From: Bacillota bacterium
GTDB lineage: Bacteria; Bacillota; Clostridia; Acetivibrionales; DSM-1351
Length of the DNA stretch: 64,000 nucleotides
Direction: 5' to 3'
Assembly (NCBI GenBank): GCA_023409265.1
Contig: JAEYHZ010000007.1
Location: 1 to 64,000 of the forward strand
Shown here: one piece after another, positions 6,779 to 15,009 of the stretch
How positions within the stretch are numbered: position 1 is the stretch's first letter
How the letters are laid out: the number at the start of each line of letters is the position of its first letter
The notes under the pieces: model-generated
The model's input: only the letters and a program-made list of their open reading frames with translations
The model's database searches: none
What the model was told of the DNA's origin: nothing
Position numbers and translations under genes: made by a program

Positions 6779-7078
6779 TTGAGGGAATTATTTCATCCGA
6801 ATATAGATCAGATATGTTTATCAACTGTTTTAAATGCTCTAGGTGATCCAATACGCCTTCAGATAATAAAGAACCTTGCACATAAAAATGAAACGACTTG
6901 CGGCTACTGTAATATAGATCTTCCAAAATCAGCTCTGTCACACCATTTTAAAGTTCTGAGAGAATCAGGGCTTATTAATGTACGTATCGAAGGAAAGCAG
7001 AGGTTTCTGTCAATAAGATATTCCGAGCTTGATCAGAAGTTTCCGGGTTTGCTGGACTCAGTAATAAAAAGCATTTAG
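6779..7078 (+). CDS. ArsR-type winged-helix transcriptional regulator
   Basis: A 99-residue DNA-binding protein with a single winged helix-turn-helix: the LNALGDPIRLQIIKNL helix, the recognition helix in LPKSALSHHFKVLRESGLI and a wing at IEGKQRFLSI. A CGYC pair near residue 40 could be a redox or metal site, but no full ArsR metal motif is evident. The start is the TTG at 6779 (LRELFHPNID), which has AGGAGG seven bases upstream; the ATG at 6740 has no ribosome site. It is divergent from the nitroreductase/OYE operon and very likely represses it through the inverted repeats in the spacer. Confidence 0.85.
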   Translation: MRELFHPNIDQICLSTVLNALGDPIRLQIIKNLAHKNETTCGYCNIDLPKSALSHHFKVLRESGLINVRIEGKQRFLSIRYSELDQKFPGLLDSVIKSI

Positions 7079-7129
7079 GCATGTTTTATTATTTACTATG
7101 CCTTAAGGCAATAACAAAGGTGGAGTGAT

Positions 7130-7171
7130 CAAAAAGCGCATGTCCGGATCGTTACGGACATGCGCTTTTTG
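7130..7171. terminator. bidirectional terminator, 17-bp perfect stem
   Basis: Perfect 17-bp arms at 7130-7146 and 7155-7171 with an 8-nt loop; the stem base is an A-run/T-run. It sits between the convergent ArsR-type gene and the TraB-family gene. Confidence 0.8.
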
Positions 7172-7207
7172 ACCATTATTGCTTTTATTTATTGCATAAT
7201 AGCCTGC

Positions 7208-7240
7208 TTGAGGCGTTTTGTACATTTTCAATAGAGGGTA
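7208..7240. mobile_element. solo MITE end (fragment, family TACCCTCTATTG)
   Basis: A 33-bp segment matches the right end of MITE copy 1 at about 31 positions, including AATAGAGGGTA at the terminus. No partner end is present, so it is a deletion remnant. It lies just downstream of the TraB-family stop codon. Confidence 0.7.
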
Positions 7241-7247
7241 TGTTCAT

Positions 7248-8405
7248 TTAAAAAAGATTTCTGATAATATCTGTTCCCGCAACAAAAGTTCCTATAGAAC
7301 TTCCGATATTGGCCATTATAACTATCAGTAGCGTTTTCAGAAAACGGTTTTTAAAGAAGCCTTTAAAGGTGAAAATGTCATTTTGAATATTGTGGACATC
7401 CTGTACAGTCGGTTTTTTTAATGTGGCTTCCACAAGTCCCGCAAACCATCCGCACGCCAGCAGGGGATGCAGAGTGGTAATAGGAGCTGCTAAAAAAGAC
7501 GTAAGAATGCTTAGAGGATGTCCAAGGGATAAGGCTGTAAACAGCGCAGCCAAGGCTCCAGTCCACAGCACCCACGCTGAAAGCTGCTGTAAACCGGTCT
7601 GAAAATTCACAACAAAAGCATAAACCAAAAGGCCGGTAATTGCAGCAGGTATAATCCACCCTGCAAGCTTTGATAAACGGCTTTTAGGTGGTACAGATGA
7701 AATTTCCTCCACATTCTGTGATTTGTAAATTTCCTGTTTTACACCGGGAACATGGGCGCCACCCAGAACAGCCACAACTTTTTTGCCCGGTGCCTCCTTT
7801 ATTTTGGCTGCCAGGTATCTGTCTCTTTCACTTATGAGTACTTCCCCTACCTGAGGATATTGTTTCCTTATACCGGCCATAACCGACTCCAGCATATCCT
7901 CTTTTAAAAGCTCCTGCAGATCCTGATCGGTAACATCCGTGTCGTCATCAAATGAAAAAATAAGGCTGGCAAAAAGTTTTGCCTTTTCCCAAAGGCCGAG
8001 CTTACGCCAAATGCGCAGGAAGGTTGTTTGTATGTTCCTGTCAGCCAATACAAGCCTGGCCCCGATCTCCTCTGCACTTTTTATACCCTGTATCATTTCC
8101 CCGCCCACATTGGTTTTGAGCTTTTTTGCCATTTTCTTCTGATAGGAGCTGAGCGCCAGATTAGCTAACAAAAAGCCCACTTTTTTGGCCTTAATAACCT
8201 TAATGATATCAGTGCTTTCCCATGCCTTGGGATTTTTGATATTATTATATCTTCCTTCATCAAGCTCTACGCAGACACTGTCCGGTCTCTCCTCAGAAAT
8301 AACCTTTTTGACCAGCTGCACACTCTCTTCTGAAACGTGAGCTGTAGCAATAAGAAGAATTTCTTTATCTTCATACTTTAATCTGGTAACATTATTCTCA
8401 TCCAT
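7248..8405 (-). CDS. TraB/PrgY family membrane protein
   Basis: A 385-residue protein of the TraB family. The N-terminal domain (1-240) carries the characteristic strands LIATAHVSEESVQLVKKVI and VCVELDEGRY, and the VLGGAHVPGV motif near residue 215. The C-terminal third has about four membrane segments. Family members include the enterococcal pheromone-shutdown protein PrgY and a plant/animal homologue; a metalloprotease-like activity has been proposed through the conserved GxxH and Glu motifs. GGAGG precedes the ATG. The gene is alone between a terminator and a TetR gene; physiological role unknown. Confidence 0.85.
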   Translation of the reverse strand: MDENNVTRLKYEDKEILLIATAHVSEESVQLVKKVISEERPDSVCVELDEGRYNNIKNPKAWESTDIIKVIKAKKVGFLLANLALSSYQKKMAKKLKTNVGGEMIQGIKSAEEIGARLVLADRNIQTTFLRIWRKLGLWEKAKLFASLIFSFDDDTDVTDQDLQELLKEDMLESVMAGIRKQYPQVGEVLISERDRYLAAKIKEAPGKKVVAVLGGAHVPGVKQEIYKSQNVEEISSVPPKSRLSKLAGWIIPAAITGLLVYAFVVNFQTGLQQLSAWVLWTGALAALFTALSLGHPLSILTSFLAAPITTLHPLLACGWFAGLVEATLKKPTVQDVHNIQNDIFTFKGFFKNRFLKTLLIVIMANIGSSIGTFVAGTDIIRNLF

Positions 8406-8466
8406 TACGTTTACCTCCAGTAGTTCTGTTCTTAGATGTTTATTAAGGTGGAGGTACAGCTCTGTG

Positions 8467-9072
8467 TTAATTGCTTATCATTTTAACAACAGAACTGACA
8501 ACCTCTTTTTTCATTATTTCATAGTTCATATAGTCATGTTTGTGGTATACAATTTCATGGCACAGATTTTCAATCATACCTATGGCTATATGCACCTTTT
8601 CATACGCGTTGGCCGGCTTTAAACCATTCTGGCTCATAAGCTTCACAATTGTGTTGGAAGCAGTTTCTTCAAAATAGCAGAAATAATCCCGCACATCCTC
8701 GTCGGTGTGGGACATTGCAAGCATTTCCTCATGAGCTGACCTGGATAAGTCATGTGATTTAATAAGGGCTTCTATAAACTGCTCAAGCAGTTCTGTCAGG
8801 TCAAAAGGTGTCCTTAACTCCGAAATACTCTTGTAGACCGGCTGTATCATCCGGTCGGTGTAACCCTGAACTGCCATAAGAAAAATATCTTTTTTATCCT
8901 TAAAATAATTATATACAATACCTGTTGAAACCCCTGCTTCTTTGGCAATCTCAGCCGTATTGGTATTATGATATCCCTTTTCGCAAAATAGTTTAAAACC
9001 TGCTTCTACAATTTTCTTCTTCTTCTCTATGGAACGCTGCTGTTTGGGTTCCCGTATATCTGAGCTGCTCAT
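8467..9072 (-). CDS. TetR family transcriptional repressor
   Basis: A 201-residue regulator with an N-terminal TetR helix-turn-helix (AGFKLFCEKGYHNTNTAEIA, then AGVSTGIVYNYFKDKKDIF) and an all-helical ligand domain. It is divergent from an ABC exporter operon. The spacer contains two near-identical palindromes, at 9165-9178 and 9222-9235, bracketing the exporter promoter, so it is very probably the repressor of the exporter and itself. Ligand unknown. The ribosome site (AGAGAG) is weak. Confidence 0.9.
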   Translation of the reverse strand: MSSSDIREPKQQRSIEKKKKIVEAGFKLFCEKGYHNTNTAEIAKEAGVSTGIVYNYFKDKKDIFLMAVQGYTDRMIQPVYKSISELRTPFDLTELLEQFIEALIKSHDLSRSAHEEMLAMSHTDEDVRDYFCYFEETASNTIVKLMSQNGLKPANAYEKVHIAIGMIENLCHEIVYHKHDYMNYEIMKKEVVSSVVKMISN

Positions 9073-9164
9073 GACATCTCTCTTCTTCCTTAGCCTTAAA
9101 ATTGATTTAAATAAACTATGTACTTATTATATTTTATTAAAATTAATAATTCAACTGCAAAACC

Positions 9165-9178
9165 TGAAATTTATTTCA
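9165..9178. promoter_or_regulatory. TetR operator 1
   Basis: TGAAATTTATTTCA is a near-perfect palindrome upstream of the -35 box of the exporter promoter. The surrounding 22 bases repeat almost exactly at operator 2. Confidence 0.65.
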
Positions 9179-9186
9179 TATTATTA

Positions 9187-9215
9187 TTGACATATCAACT
9201 CATGAAATATATACT
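9187..9215 (+). promoter_or_regulatory. sigma-A promoter of the TetR-controlled ABC exporter
   Basis: TTGACA at 9187-9192 and TATACT at 9210-9215 are spaced by 17 bases. It lies between the two TetR operators. Confidence 0.75.
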
Positions 9216-9221
9216 AAAACC

Positions 9222-9235
9222 TGAAATATATTTCA
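9222..9235. promoter_or_regulatory. TetR operator 2
   Basis: TGAAATATATTTCA is a perfect 14-bp palindrome placed just after the -10 box, over the expected transcription start. Its centre is 57 bp from operator 1. Confidence 0.7.
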
Positions 9236-9317
9236 TATTTTATAAATCAGTCTAAAATATCTTGAGCCTGTCATCCCTGTACGGCTCAAAGCCATTAACA
9301 TGGCTTAGGAGGTTACC

Positions 9318-10022
9318 ATGAATTCACTTATTCAATTTAAAAATGTATCTAAAGAATATGATATGGGAACAAAAAAACTACTGGCAGCAGATAATGTGAC
9401 CTTCTCCATTAATGAGGGTGAATTTGTTGTTATATTAGGTCCCAGTGGCGCCGGTAAGTCTACAGTCCTGAACCTTTTGGGAGGCATGGACTTTGCTACC
9501 TCCGGCGAGATCATAATCAACAATCGGAATATAGCTACATATAATGAACAACAGCTGACAGACTATCGCGCAGAAAATGTCGGCTTCGTATTTCAGTTTT
9601 ACAACCTTATTCCAACACTGACTGCCCTTGAAAATGTAGCACTTATTAAAAACGTTGTTAAAGCGCCGCTGAATGCAGCAGAAGTACTGGAATCTGTAGG
9701 GCTTGGAGAACACTTGAGAAAATTCCCGACTCAGCTGTCAGGCGGCGAGCAGCAGAGAGTTTCCATAGCCAGAGCCATATGCAAAAACCCTGCAATGCTG
9801 CTTTGCGATGAGCCCACAGGAGCACTGGACAGCGAAACGGGAGTTGTCATTCTGTCGCTGCTTCAGAAAATGAGCCGGGAACAGAATAAAACCGTGATCA
9901 TTGTAACGCACAATGCGGCTCTGGCGCAGACTGCAGACAGGGTTATAACAATGAAAAACGGAAAAGTAAGGGATGCGGCAATAAATGCCGCACCCCTTGC
10001 TGTAAGCGAGGTGAGCTGGTAA
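9318..10022 (+). CDS. ABC transporter ATP-binding protein (MacB/LolD type)
   Basis: A 234-residue ATPase with Walker A GPSGAGKST, Q-loop FQFYNLIPTLTALENV, signature LSGGEQQR, Walker B LLCDEP and H-loop VTHN. It belongs to the class that pairs with FtsX-type permeases, which use ATP to move substrates by mechanotransmission rather than through a channel. GGAGG precedes the ATG. Its stop overlaps the start of the permease gene by one base (TAATG). It is the first gene of a TetR-regulated two-gene operon; export of a toxic compound is likely, substrate unknown. Confidence 0.92.
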   Translation: MNSLIQFKNVSKEYDMGTKKLLAADNVTFSINEGEFVVILGPSGAGKSTVLNLLGGMDFATSGEIIINNRNIATYNEQQLTDYRAENVGFVFQFYNLIPTLTALENVALIKNVVKAPLNAAEVLESVGLGEHLRKFPTQLSGGEQQRVSIARAICKNPAMLLCDEPTGALDSETGVVILSLLQKMSREQNKTVIIVTHNAALAQTADRVITMKNGKVRDAAINAAPLAVSEVSW

Positions 10023-12295
10023 TGTTGTTTAAAAAAATGCTTAGAGATATGCAACACAACAAAACCCAGTTCATTTCCATTTTTATTATGGCTTTTCTAG
10101 GAGTTTTCATCTACTCAGGTATAGGCGGAGAATGGGTAGGACTTCAAAAGACGTCTGACACCTATTATGACACAACAAATTTTGCAAATGTATGGATATA
10201 TGGAAAGAACTTTTCCGAAAATAATGCGGAAGCAGTTTCAGAGGTGGAAGGAGTCTCACGGGTTCAAAGGCGTCTCTCCCTGGATGCTGTAGGCGATTTT
10301 GAAAACAACCCCGGGATAAGGCTCCATTTCATAGAAAAAAATGATATTTCGAAATGCTATGGAATTTCCGGCCAGAACTTCTCGGAAGACATTGACGGCA
10401 TATGGCTGGATGACGCATTTGCCCGGGCAAAGGGTCTTAAAGCCGGTGATTACATATCTTTTTCAATTTCATGTAAAAAGTTTCAAAAGAAGATAATGGG
10501 AACAGTTCTCAGTCCTGAATATGTATTTGCCGCAGGAAGTAATGATATTGTCCCAAACCATGCTAACTTCGGGTTCGGCTATTTACCTGCAAAAGCCTTT
10601 CCCCAAGGTATGGATATATTCTACACAGAGCTTTTAGTTACAACCGTCAGAAATCCCGATGCCAAACTGGAGAAAGACATAGATGCAGCTCTGTCGGGTC
10701 ATTACAGTGTTTATCTGGATCGGGAAAATTTTCAGAGCTATTCAATGTTTCATGAAGAAATCATGCAGCACAAGGGAATGGGCTCAGTTTTTCCAATAGT
10801 ATTTCTGGCAATAGCTCTGCTTACTATTTTAACCACCATGACAAGAATGGTTAATAACCAAAGAACCCAGATTGGTACATTAAAAGCACTTGGATTTCAG
10901 AAGAGAAATATACTTTTCCATTATATCTCCTATGGTTTATGGCTCTCCCTTTCGGGAGCCCTCCTAGGCGCGGTTGCCGGCCCTCTGACGCTGCCGAATC
11001 TGTTTTACCGGGCAATGAAGACAACCTATACCCTTCCAGAGTGGAAGCCTGCTGTTTCTCCAAGTTTTTTGGTGATGGCACTGCTGACTGTCGCCGCATG
11101 TACATTTGCAACCTATATTGCATGCAGAAGCAATCTCAGGGATACTCCTTCACAAACGCTGAGACCAAAGGCACCAAAGGTTATAAAACAGGAAGCATAT
11201 GAAAATACTGCAATATGGTCAAAGCTGGGCTTTAACGTGCAATGGAATCTCAGAGATATTTCCAGAAGTAAAACCCGCTCAGCCATGGCGGTGGTGGGAG
11301 TGCTGGGATGCAGCGCCCTGCTGGTATGTGCATTTGGCATGCAGGACAGTCTGGATGATGTTTTAACATGGCAGTATGGTGATATTTATCAATTCTCAAC
11401 CAAATTGTCACTTTCAAAAAAGTTACCTGATCCAGTTATTGATAAAATTCTTACGCAGACTGAAGGGCAGGCTCTGATGGAGGGGGCTGTAGAAATAAAG
11501 GCAAATGGAGGCAAAAAGACCGGAGAGCTTTTGGTTACTGATAAGGTTTCTCTGATAAAGTATACCAGTCCGCAAAGAGATTTTATGGAGCTGCCCTCAG
11601 GCAAAATATCAATAAGCTATAAACTGTCAAATTTGCTTGGAGTTAAAACTGGAGATGAGATCTCCTGGCATATATACGGGCAGGAAAAATGGGTCACAGG
11701 CAAAATTGGAGCTATTTACCGTTCACCGGTATCACAGGGAATTACACTTTCAAGAGAATTACTTGAGCAGCAGGGCTTCACTTTTACACCAACATCCATA
11801 GTAACAAAGAAAGTTGTTGAGAAACTGCCCGAAGGTGTTGAAAGCCTATGGTCCAGAAGCGATCTTACCGAAAGCTATGAAACAATGACACAAGCAATGA
11901 ACATTATGGTATACATTCTTATAATTGCTGCTGTCTTGTTGGCTGTTGCGGTACTCTATAATCTGGGAATACTTTCTTTTACCGAACGCCAGAGGGAGCT
12001 GGCTACTCTGAAGGTTATAGGCTTTCAATCAAATAAGATCCGGCAGCTGCTTCTCACTCAAAACATCTGGCTGACAGCAGTCGGCATAGTTATGGGAATA
12101 CCCTGCGGCAAATGGCTTATTGATTACATAATGTCCTTCATGGGAGACAGCTTTGATATGATGAGTATAGTAACCGGCATGACAATTGTTGTAAGTTCAC
12201 TAATAACCTTTGCGCTGTCGGTATTTGTAAACTGTATGTTCTCAGGTAAAATCAAAAGAATAGATATGGTGAGTTCACTTAAGGGTGTGGAATAG
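10022..12295 (+). CDS. FtsX-like ABC transporter permease
   Basis: A 757-residue permease with an N-terminal anchor helix (FISIFIMAFLGVFIYSGI), a first periplasmic-type domain, then three helices around residues 255-375, and a second set beginning near 415 with a second extracellular domain (about 450-610) and three terminal helices. Motifs such as RTQIGTLKALGFQKRNI and RQRELATLKVIGFQSNKIR are typical of FtsX permeases and repeat in the two halves. Two such halves in one chain make it a complete membrane unit for the preceding ATPase. It is translationally coupled to it. Confidence 0.9.
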   Translation: MLFKKMLRDMQHNKTQFISIFIMAFLGVFIYSGIGGEWVGLQKTSDTYYDTTNFANVWIYGKNFSENNAEAVSEVEGVSRVQRRLSLDAVGDFENNPGIRLHFIEKNDISKCYGISGQNFSEDIDGIWLDDAFARAKGLKAGDYISFSISCKKFQKKIMGTVLSPEYVFAAGSNDIVPNHANFGFGYLPAKAFPQGMDIFYTELLVTTVRNPDAKLEKDIDAALSGHYSVYLDRENFQSYSMFHEEIMQHKGMGSVFPIVFLAIALLTILTTMTRMVNNQRTQIGTLKALGFQKRNILFHYISYGLWLSLSGALLGAVAGPLTLPNLFYRAMKTTYTLPEWKPAVSPSFLVMALLTVAACTFATYIACRSNLRDTPSQTLRPKAPKVIKQEAYENTAIWSKLGFNVQWNLRDISRSKTRSAMAVVGVLGCSALLVCAFGMQDSLDDVLTWQYGDIYQFSTKLSLSKKLPDPVIDKILTQTEGQALMEGAVEIKANGGKKTGELLVTDKVSLIKYTSPQRDFMELPSGKISISYKLSNLLGVKTGDEISWHIYGQEKWVTGKIGAIYRSPVSQGITLSRELLEQQGFTFTPTSIVTKKVVEKLPEGVESLWSRSDLTESYETMTQAMNIMVYILIIAAVLLAVAVLYNLGILSFTERQRELATLKVIGFQSNKIRQLLLTQNIWLTAVGIVMGIPCGKWLIDYIMSFMGDSFDMMSIVTGMTIVVSSLITFALSVFVNCMFSGKIKRIDMVSSLKGVE

Positions 12296-12311
12296 TATGA
12301 AATTGGCCCTG

Positions 12312-12341
12312 GAGCAGATAAACCGGCACAGTCGTCTGCTC
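12312..12341. terminator. hairpin after the exporter operon
   Basis: GAGCAGA (12312-12318) pairs with TCTGCTC (12335-12341). There is no clear T run, so terminator function is tentative. It lies in the spacer between convergent genes. Confidence 0.35.
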
Positions 12342-12429
12342 TAAGGCCTCGCCGTATTTATTTTTTAGATTGGCTTAAGTTTCCTTTATATTTATTCTAA
12401 TTTATTTATATTTATTTTGTATTTTTGTA

Positions 12430-13425
12430 TTATTTCTTACATTTTAAAAATGCAGATATACTGTCCCAAAGACAAATTCCTGTAAAAATCACCATAGTAA
12501 ATAATGAAGTTCCTAAAAACCAGGTATCCATAACCTTTGTTTCGGATAATTTGAATATTTCCGAAAGCTTTGCAAAAAAAGCCGGATTAAACAACCCCCG
12601 GTCATTGAACATGAGAATTACCAACAAAACCATAGCTGCGTTTTGAAATGCATTGGCTATGGCAAGCGGTACAGTCCACCTTCTCTGAACAAATTTCCAT
12701 ATAACAACACACAGTTGTACTATAGCAAGTAATATAATTGCAGCGATGTAATAGTGAAGTCTTTCATTGATAAATAGAGGTATAACTTCGGTTGTTCCGT
12801 CTTTTGAAAGATATATTGCAATTAACTGGGGTTTGAAATACAACAAAGCGGTAAAAAGGATGGTACAGAACATTGAAAAGATGGTTTCAGCACGTGATAT
12901 TTTTGCTTTTTGGGATATTGGAGCTGTAGGCAGATCATCCAGTGACCACTTCTTCCTGGCAAAGGGCAGCTCACCTTCACTAACTCCGCTTCTTTCAATT
13001 ACTGCAAAAACCAATGTCACCCAGAAAGCTGCTTGCAGGCCTCCGGTTATTGCTGTTGCCAGCAGATCTGCAAACATATTGGCCCAAAAATCAGCCTGAC
13101 CGATATTGTCCACTCCTTTAACCGCCCAATCAAACACCGACAGACAAAAAATGACGGCTACTGCAATCCCCACAACTGTCTTTAATACCGACAAGTAGCT
13201 GTCATAAAGACTTGGACCAATAAGATATCTTTTTGTAGGATTATATTCCTGTGCAAGTTTTTTGGGGTTTCCCATTTTTTCCAGAACTTCTCTGATATCA
13301 CTCTCTGTTGGATTTTCAGGCAGCATATCTTCTATATTTGATCGAAGTTCCTCTGCCACATCATAGCGAATATCTTCCGGCAAACGTTCTGTTACTGCTA
13401 ATACGTAGCGTTCTATAAGACTCAT
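12430..13425 (-). CDS. HAAS domain membrane protein
   Basis: A 331-residue protein. Residues 1-65 form a helical domain typical of HAAS (IERYVLAVTERLPEDIRYDV, IEDMLPENPTESDIREVLEKMGNPKKLAQEY). The rest has about seven hydrophobic segments. HAAS domains sit next to, and are proposed to signal with, PadR regulators, and this gene overlaps the PadR gene by four bases (ATGA). The membrane part could sense or transport a compound; no catalytic motif is visible. It ends facing the convergent ABC permease. Confidence 0.82.
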   Translation of the reverse strand: MSLIERYVLAVTERLPEDIRYDVAEELRSNIEDMLPENPTESDIREVLEKMGNPKKLAQEYNPTKRYLIGPSLYDSYLSVLKTVVGIAVAVIFCLSVFDWAVKGVDNIGQADFWANMFADLLATAITGGLQAAFWVTLVFAVIERSGVSEGELPFARKKWSLDDLPTAPISQKAKISRAETIFSMFCTILFTALLYFKPQLIAIYLSKDGTTEVIPLFINERLHYYIAAIILLAIVQLCVVIWKFVQRRWTVPLAIANAFQNAAMVLLVILMFNDRGLFNPAFFAKLSEIFKLSETKVMDTWFLGTSLFTMVIFTGICLWDSISAFLKCKK

Positions 13426-13766
13426 GCTTCATCCTCCTTTAATAATACTTCCAACTGTTCAGAAAGGTTTCTCCACTCTTTCTTAAGTGACCGGTAAACT
13501 TTTTTTCCTTCCTCACTTAAAACATAAAATTTTCTTGGCCTGCTTTCACTGGTATCCCATTCGCTTGTCAGGAGATTTTGTTTCTCCAATCTCCGAAGGA
13601 GTGGATACAGGGTTCCGGCCTCTATGGGTGTATTTTTTCCTTCCAGTTTTTGTGCAAGAGAATATCCGTATTCAGGGTTATTCAGCTGGCTAAGCACTGA
13701 AAGTACCAATGTGCCTCTTTTTAATTCAATAATAAGAGAACTTATCAATTCATCAAAACTTTCCAT
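13422..13766 (-). CDS. PadR family transcriptional regulator
   Basis: A 114-residue winged-helix protein with the family core LVLSVLSQLNNPEYGYSLAQ, the GTLYPLLRRLEKQNLL recognition region, the wing SRPRKFYVLSEEGKKVY and a C-terminal dimer helix. GAGGTGATCAAATG gives the ribosome site. Its promoter (TTGACA at 13808-13813, TATACT at 13784-13789, minus strand) contains a 13-bp palindrome inside the spacer, implying autorepression. It forms an overlapping pair with the HAAS membrane protein. Confidence 0.9.
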   Translation of the reverse strand: MESFDELISSLIIELKRGTLVLSVLSQLNNPEYGYSLAQKLEGKNTPIEAGTLYPLLRRLEKQNLLTSEWDTSESRPRKFYVLSEEGKKVYRSLKKEWRNLSEQLEVLLKEDEA

Positions 13767-13783
13767 TTGATCACCTCATTTAT

Positions 13784-13813
13784 AGTATACTGTACGACGT
13801 ACACTATTGTCAA
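13784..13813 (-). promoter_or_regulatory. PadR promoter with operator in the spacer
   Basis: On the minus strand TTGACA (13808-13813) and TATACT (13784-13789) are 18 bases apart. The palindrome TGTACGACGTACA (13791-13803) lies wholly inside the spacer, so a bound regulator would block RNA polymerase. Confidence 0.7.
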
Positions 13814-13850
13814 TATGAAACTATTTAACATTTTATATTATTATAAGAAC

Positions 13851-14003
13851 GATTATATTTGAAATTAGATTTCGATTATATTTAAGATTACATTCGGGAT
13901 TATATTTGAAATTACATTTGGATTATATTCGAAATTACATTCGAGATTATATTTAGGATTTTATTCTAAATTACATTTGAAATTTCATTTGTGATTTCAT
14001 TTT
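13851..14003. repeat. degenerate 23-24 bp tandem repeat (6 copies)
   Basis: Units beginning GATTATATTTGAAATTACAT start at 13851, 13874, 13898, 13921, 13945 and 13969, with a partial seventh. This AT-rich array fills most of the 420-bp spacer between the PadR gene and the surface-protein gene; the rest holds the PadR promoter and a terminator. Confidence 0.85.
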
Positions 14004-14043
14004 TATTATGTATTTTTATAGCACCTGCTCCATTACTGCACAA

Positions 14044-14077
14044 AAAAGCCCTGACAGCGCCAGCTATCAAGGCTTTT
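14044..14077 (-). terminator. terminator of the sigma/anti-sigma/surface-protein operon
   Basis: AAAAGCC (14044-14050) pairs with GGCTTTT (14071-14077) around an inner imperfect stem (TGAcAGC with GCTaTCA). On the minus strand it ends in T residues. It lies 110 bp after the surface-protein stop. Confidence 0.7.
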
Positions 14078-14186
14078 CCGGCAAAGTTATATTCTATTTC
14101 AAATACTTGGACATAATGTTAAAATAACTGGTGCCAAATCTAATTAAAGTAAAAATATGGTTTTTCAATACCCGGTAACTCTCTCC

Positions 14187-14924
14187 TTATCTTGCTGCAA
14201 CCCTTCTTTTTCTCAATACTAAGGCGGTTCCCCCAAGGACGGCAACTGCTGCAGCAGCTCCAAGAGTAATCACCAGGGTTGAGTTTCCGGTCTTCTCTGC
14301 CTCATTTTCAGCTGCAGCGGATGTTGTATACATTTGTCCATTCTCCTGAGCACTTGTTGTTTTGTATACTCTCCCATCATTAACTTCAGCTGTTCCGCCT
14401 TTTACATCGCGTTTTGCATCTTCAGCCATATAGATTTCTCCTTTGACAGGCTCACTTCCGGTATTTCCCTGTGATACCTGATCGGGAGCTATTACAGGAT
14501 CGGCGGCCGCTGTCATTGCAATGACTTTTTGTCCATCCACAACCTTAATTTTGTCCTTGCCAAATATACCATACAGGTATTCTGCATTTTCATCATTCAG
14601 AGGCATGATGCCTATCTCGACATAACTGTCCATAGGAGCAGTATAAGTCACGCTAATACCTTTTTGTTCAATTTCCTTTTGATGCTCTTTGAATAAGTAT
14701 AGATCAATTTCATTTTGTTTTTTCAATATTTCCTCATTAACTGCTGCAGAAGTTGAAACAGCTTGATCGGGATTACCCGGGGCCACAGTTATACCCACAC
14801 TTCCACTACCCTGGAATGCTCCGGTCTGCCCTCCCTCAGATACGGCAGCATTAACAGCTGCTGCTGAGAATACCGACAGGCATATACTTAGTATAAAAGC
14901 CTTTGCGAATTTTGATTTTATCAT
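14187..14924 (-). CDS. secreted, C-terminally membrane-anchored protein of a sigma-factor operon
   Basis: A 245-residue protein with an N-terminal signal peptide (MIKSKFAKAFILSICLSVFS, cleavage probably after VNAA), a hydrophilic middle rich in Ala, Gly and Glu, and a C-terminal hydrophobic helix followed by RKRR. That end resembles a sortase-anchor tail, but I see no LPxTG-type motif, so it is probably simply membrane-anchored with an outside domain. The start is the ATG at 14924, preceded by GGAGG; the upstream in-frame TTG is part of that site. It follows an ECF sigma and anti-sigma pair and may be their output or a co-sensor. No known domain recognised. Confidence 0.75.
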   Translation of the reverse strand: MIKSKFAKAFILSICLSVFSAAAVNAAVSEGGQTGAFQGSGSVGITVAPGNPDQAVSTSAAVNEEILKKQNEIDLYLFKEHQKEIEQKGISVTYTAPMDSYVEIGIMPLNDENAEYLYGIFGKDKIKVVDGQKVIAMTAAADPVIAPDQVSQGNTGSEPVKGEIYMAEDAKRDVKGGTAEVNDGRVYKTTSAQENGQMYTTSAAAENEAEKTGNSTLVITLGAAAAVAVLGGTALVLRKRRVAAR

Positions 14925-15009
14925 AATAATGTCCTCCAAATATTTTTGATATGAGTTCTAATTTTTGTTCTTATATTATAAATTCCAAACATGTTGTTAT
15001 ACATTTTTA

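Noticed and set aside
7130..7171. A mobile-element end or operator at the 17-bp perfect inverted repeat
   Set aside because: Its position between convergent genes and its A/T-run base mark it as a bidirectional terminator.
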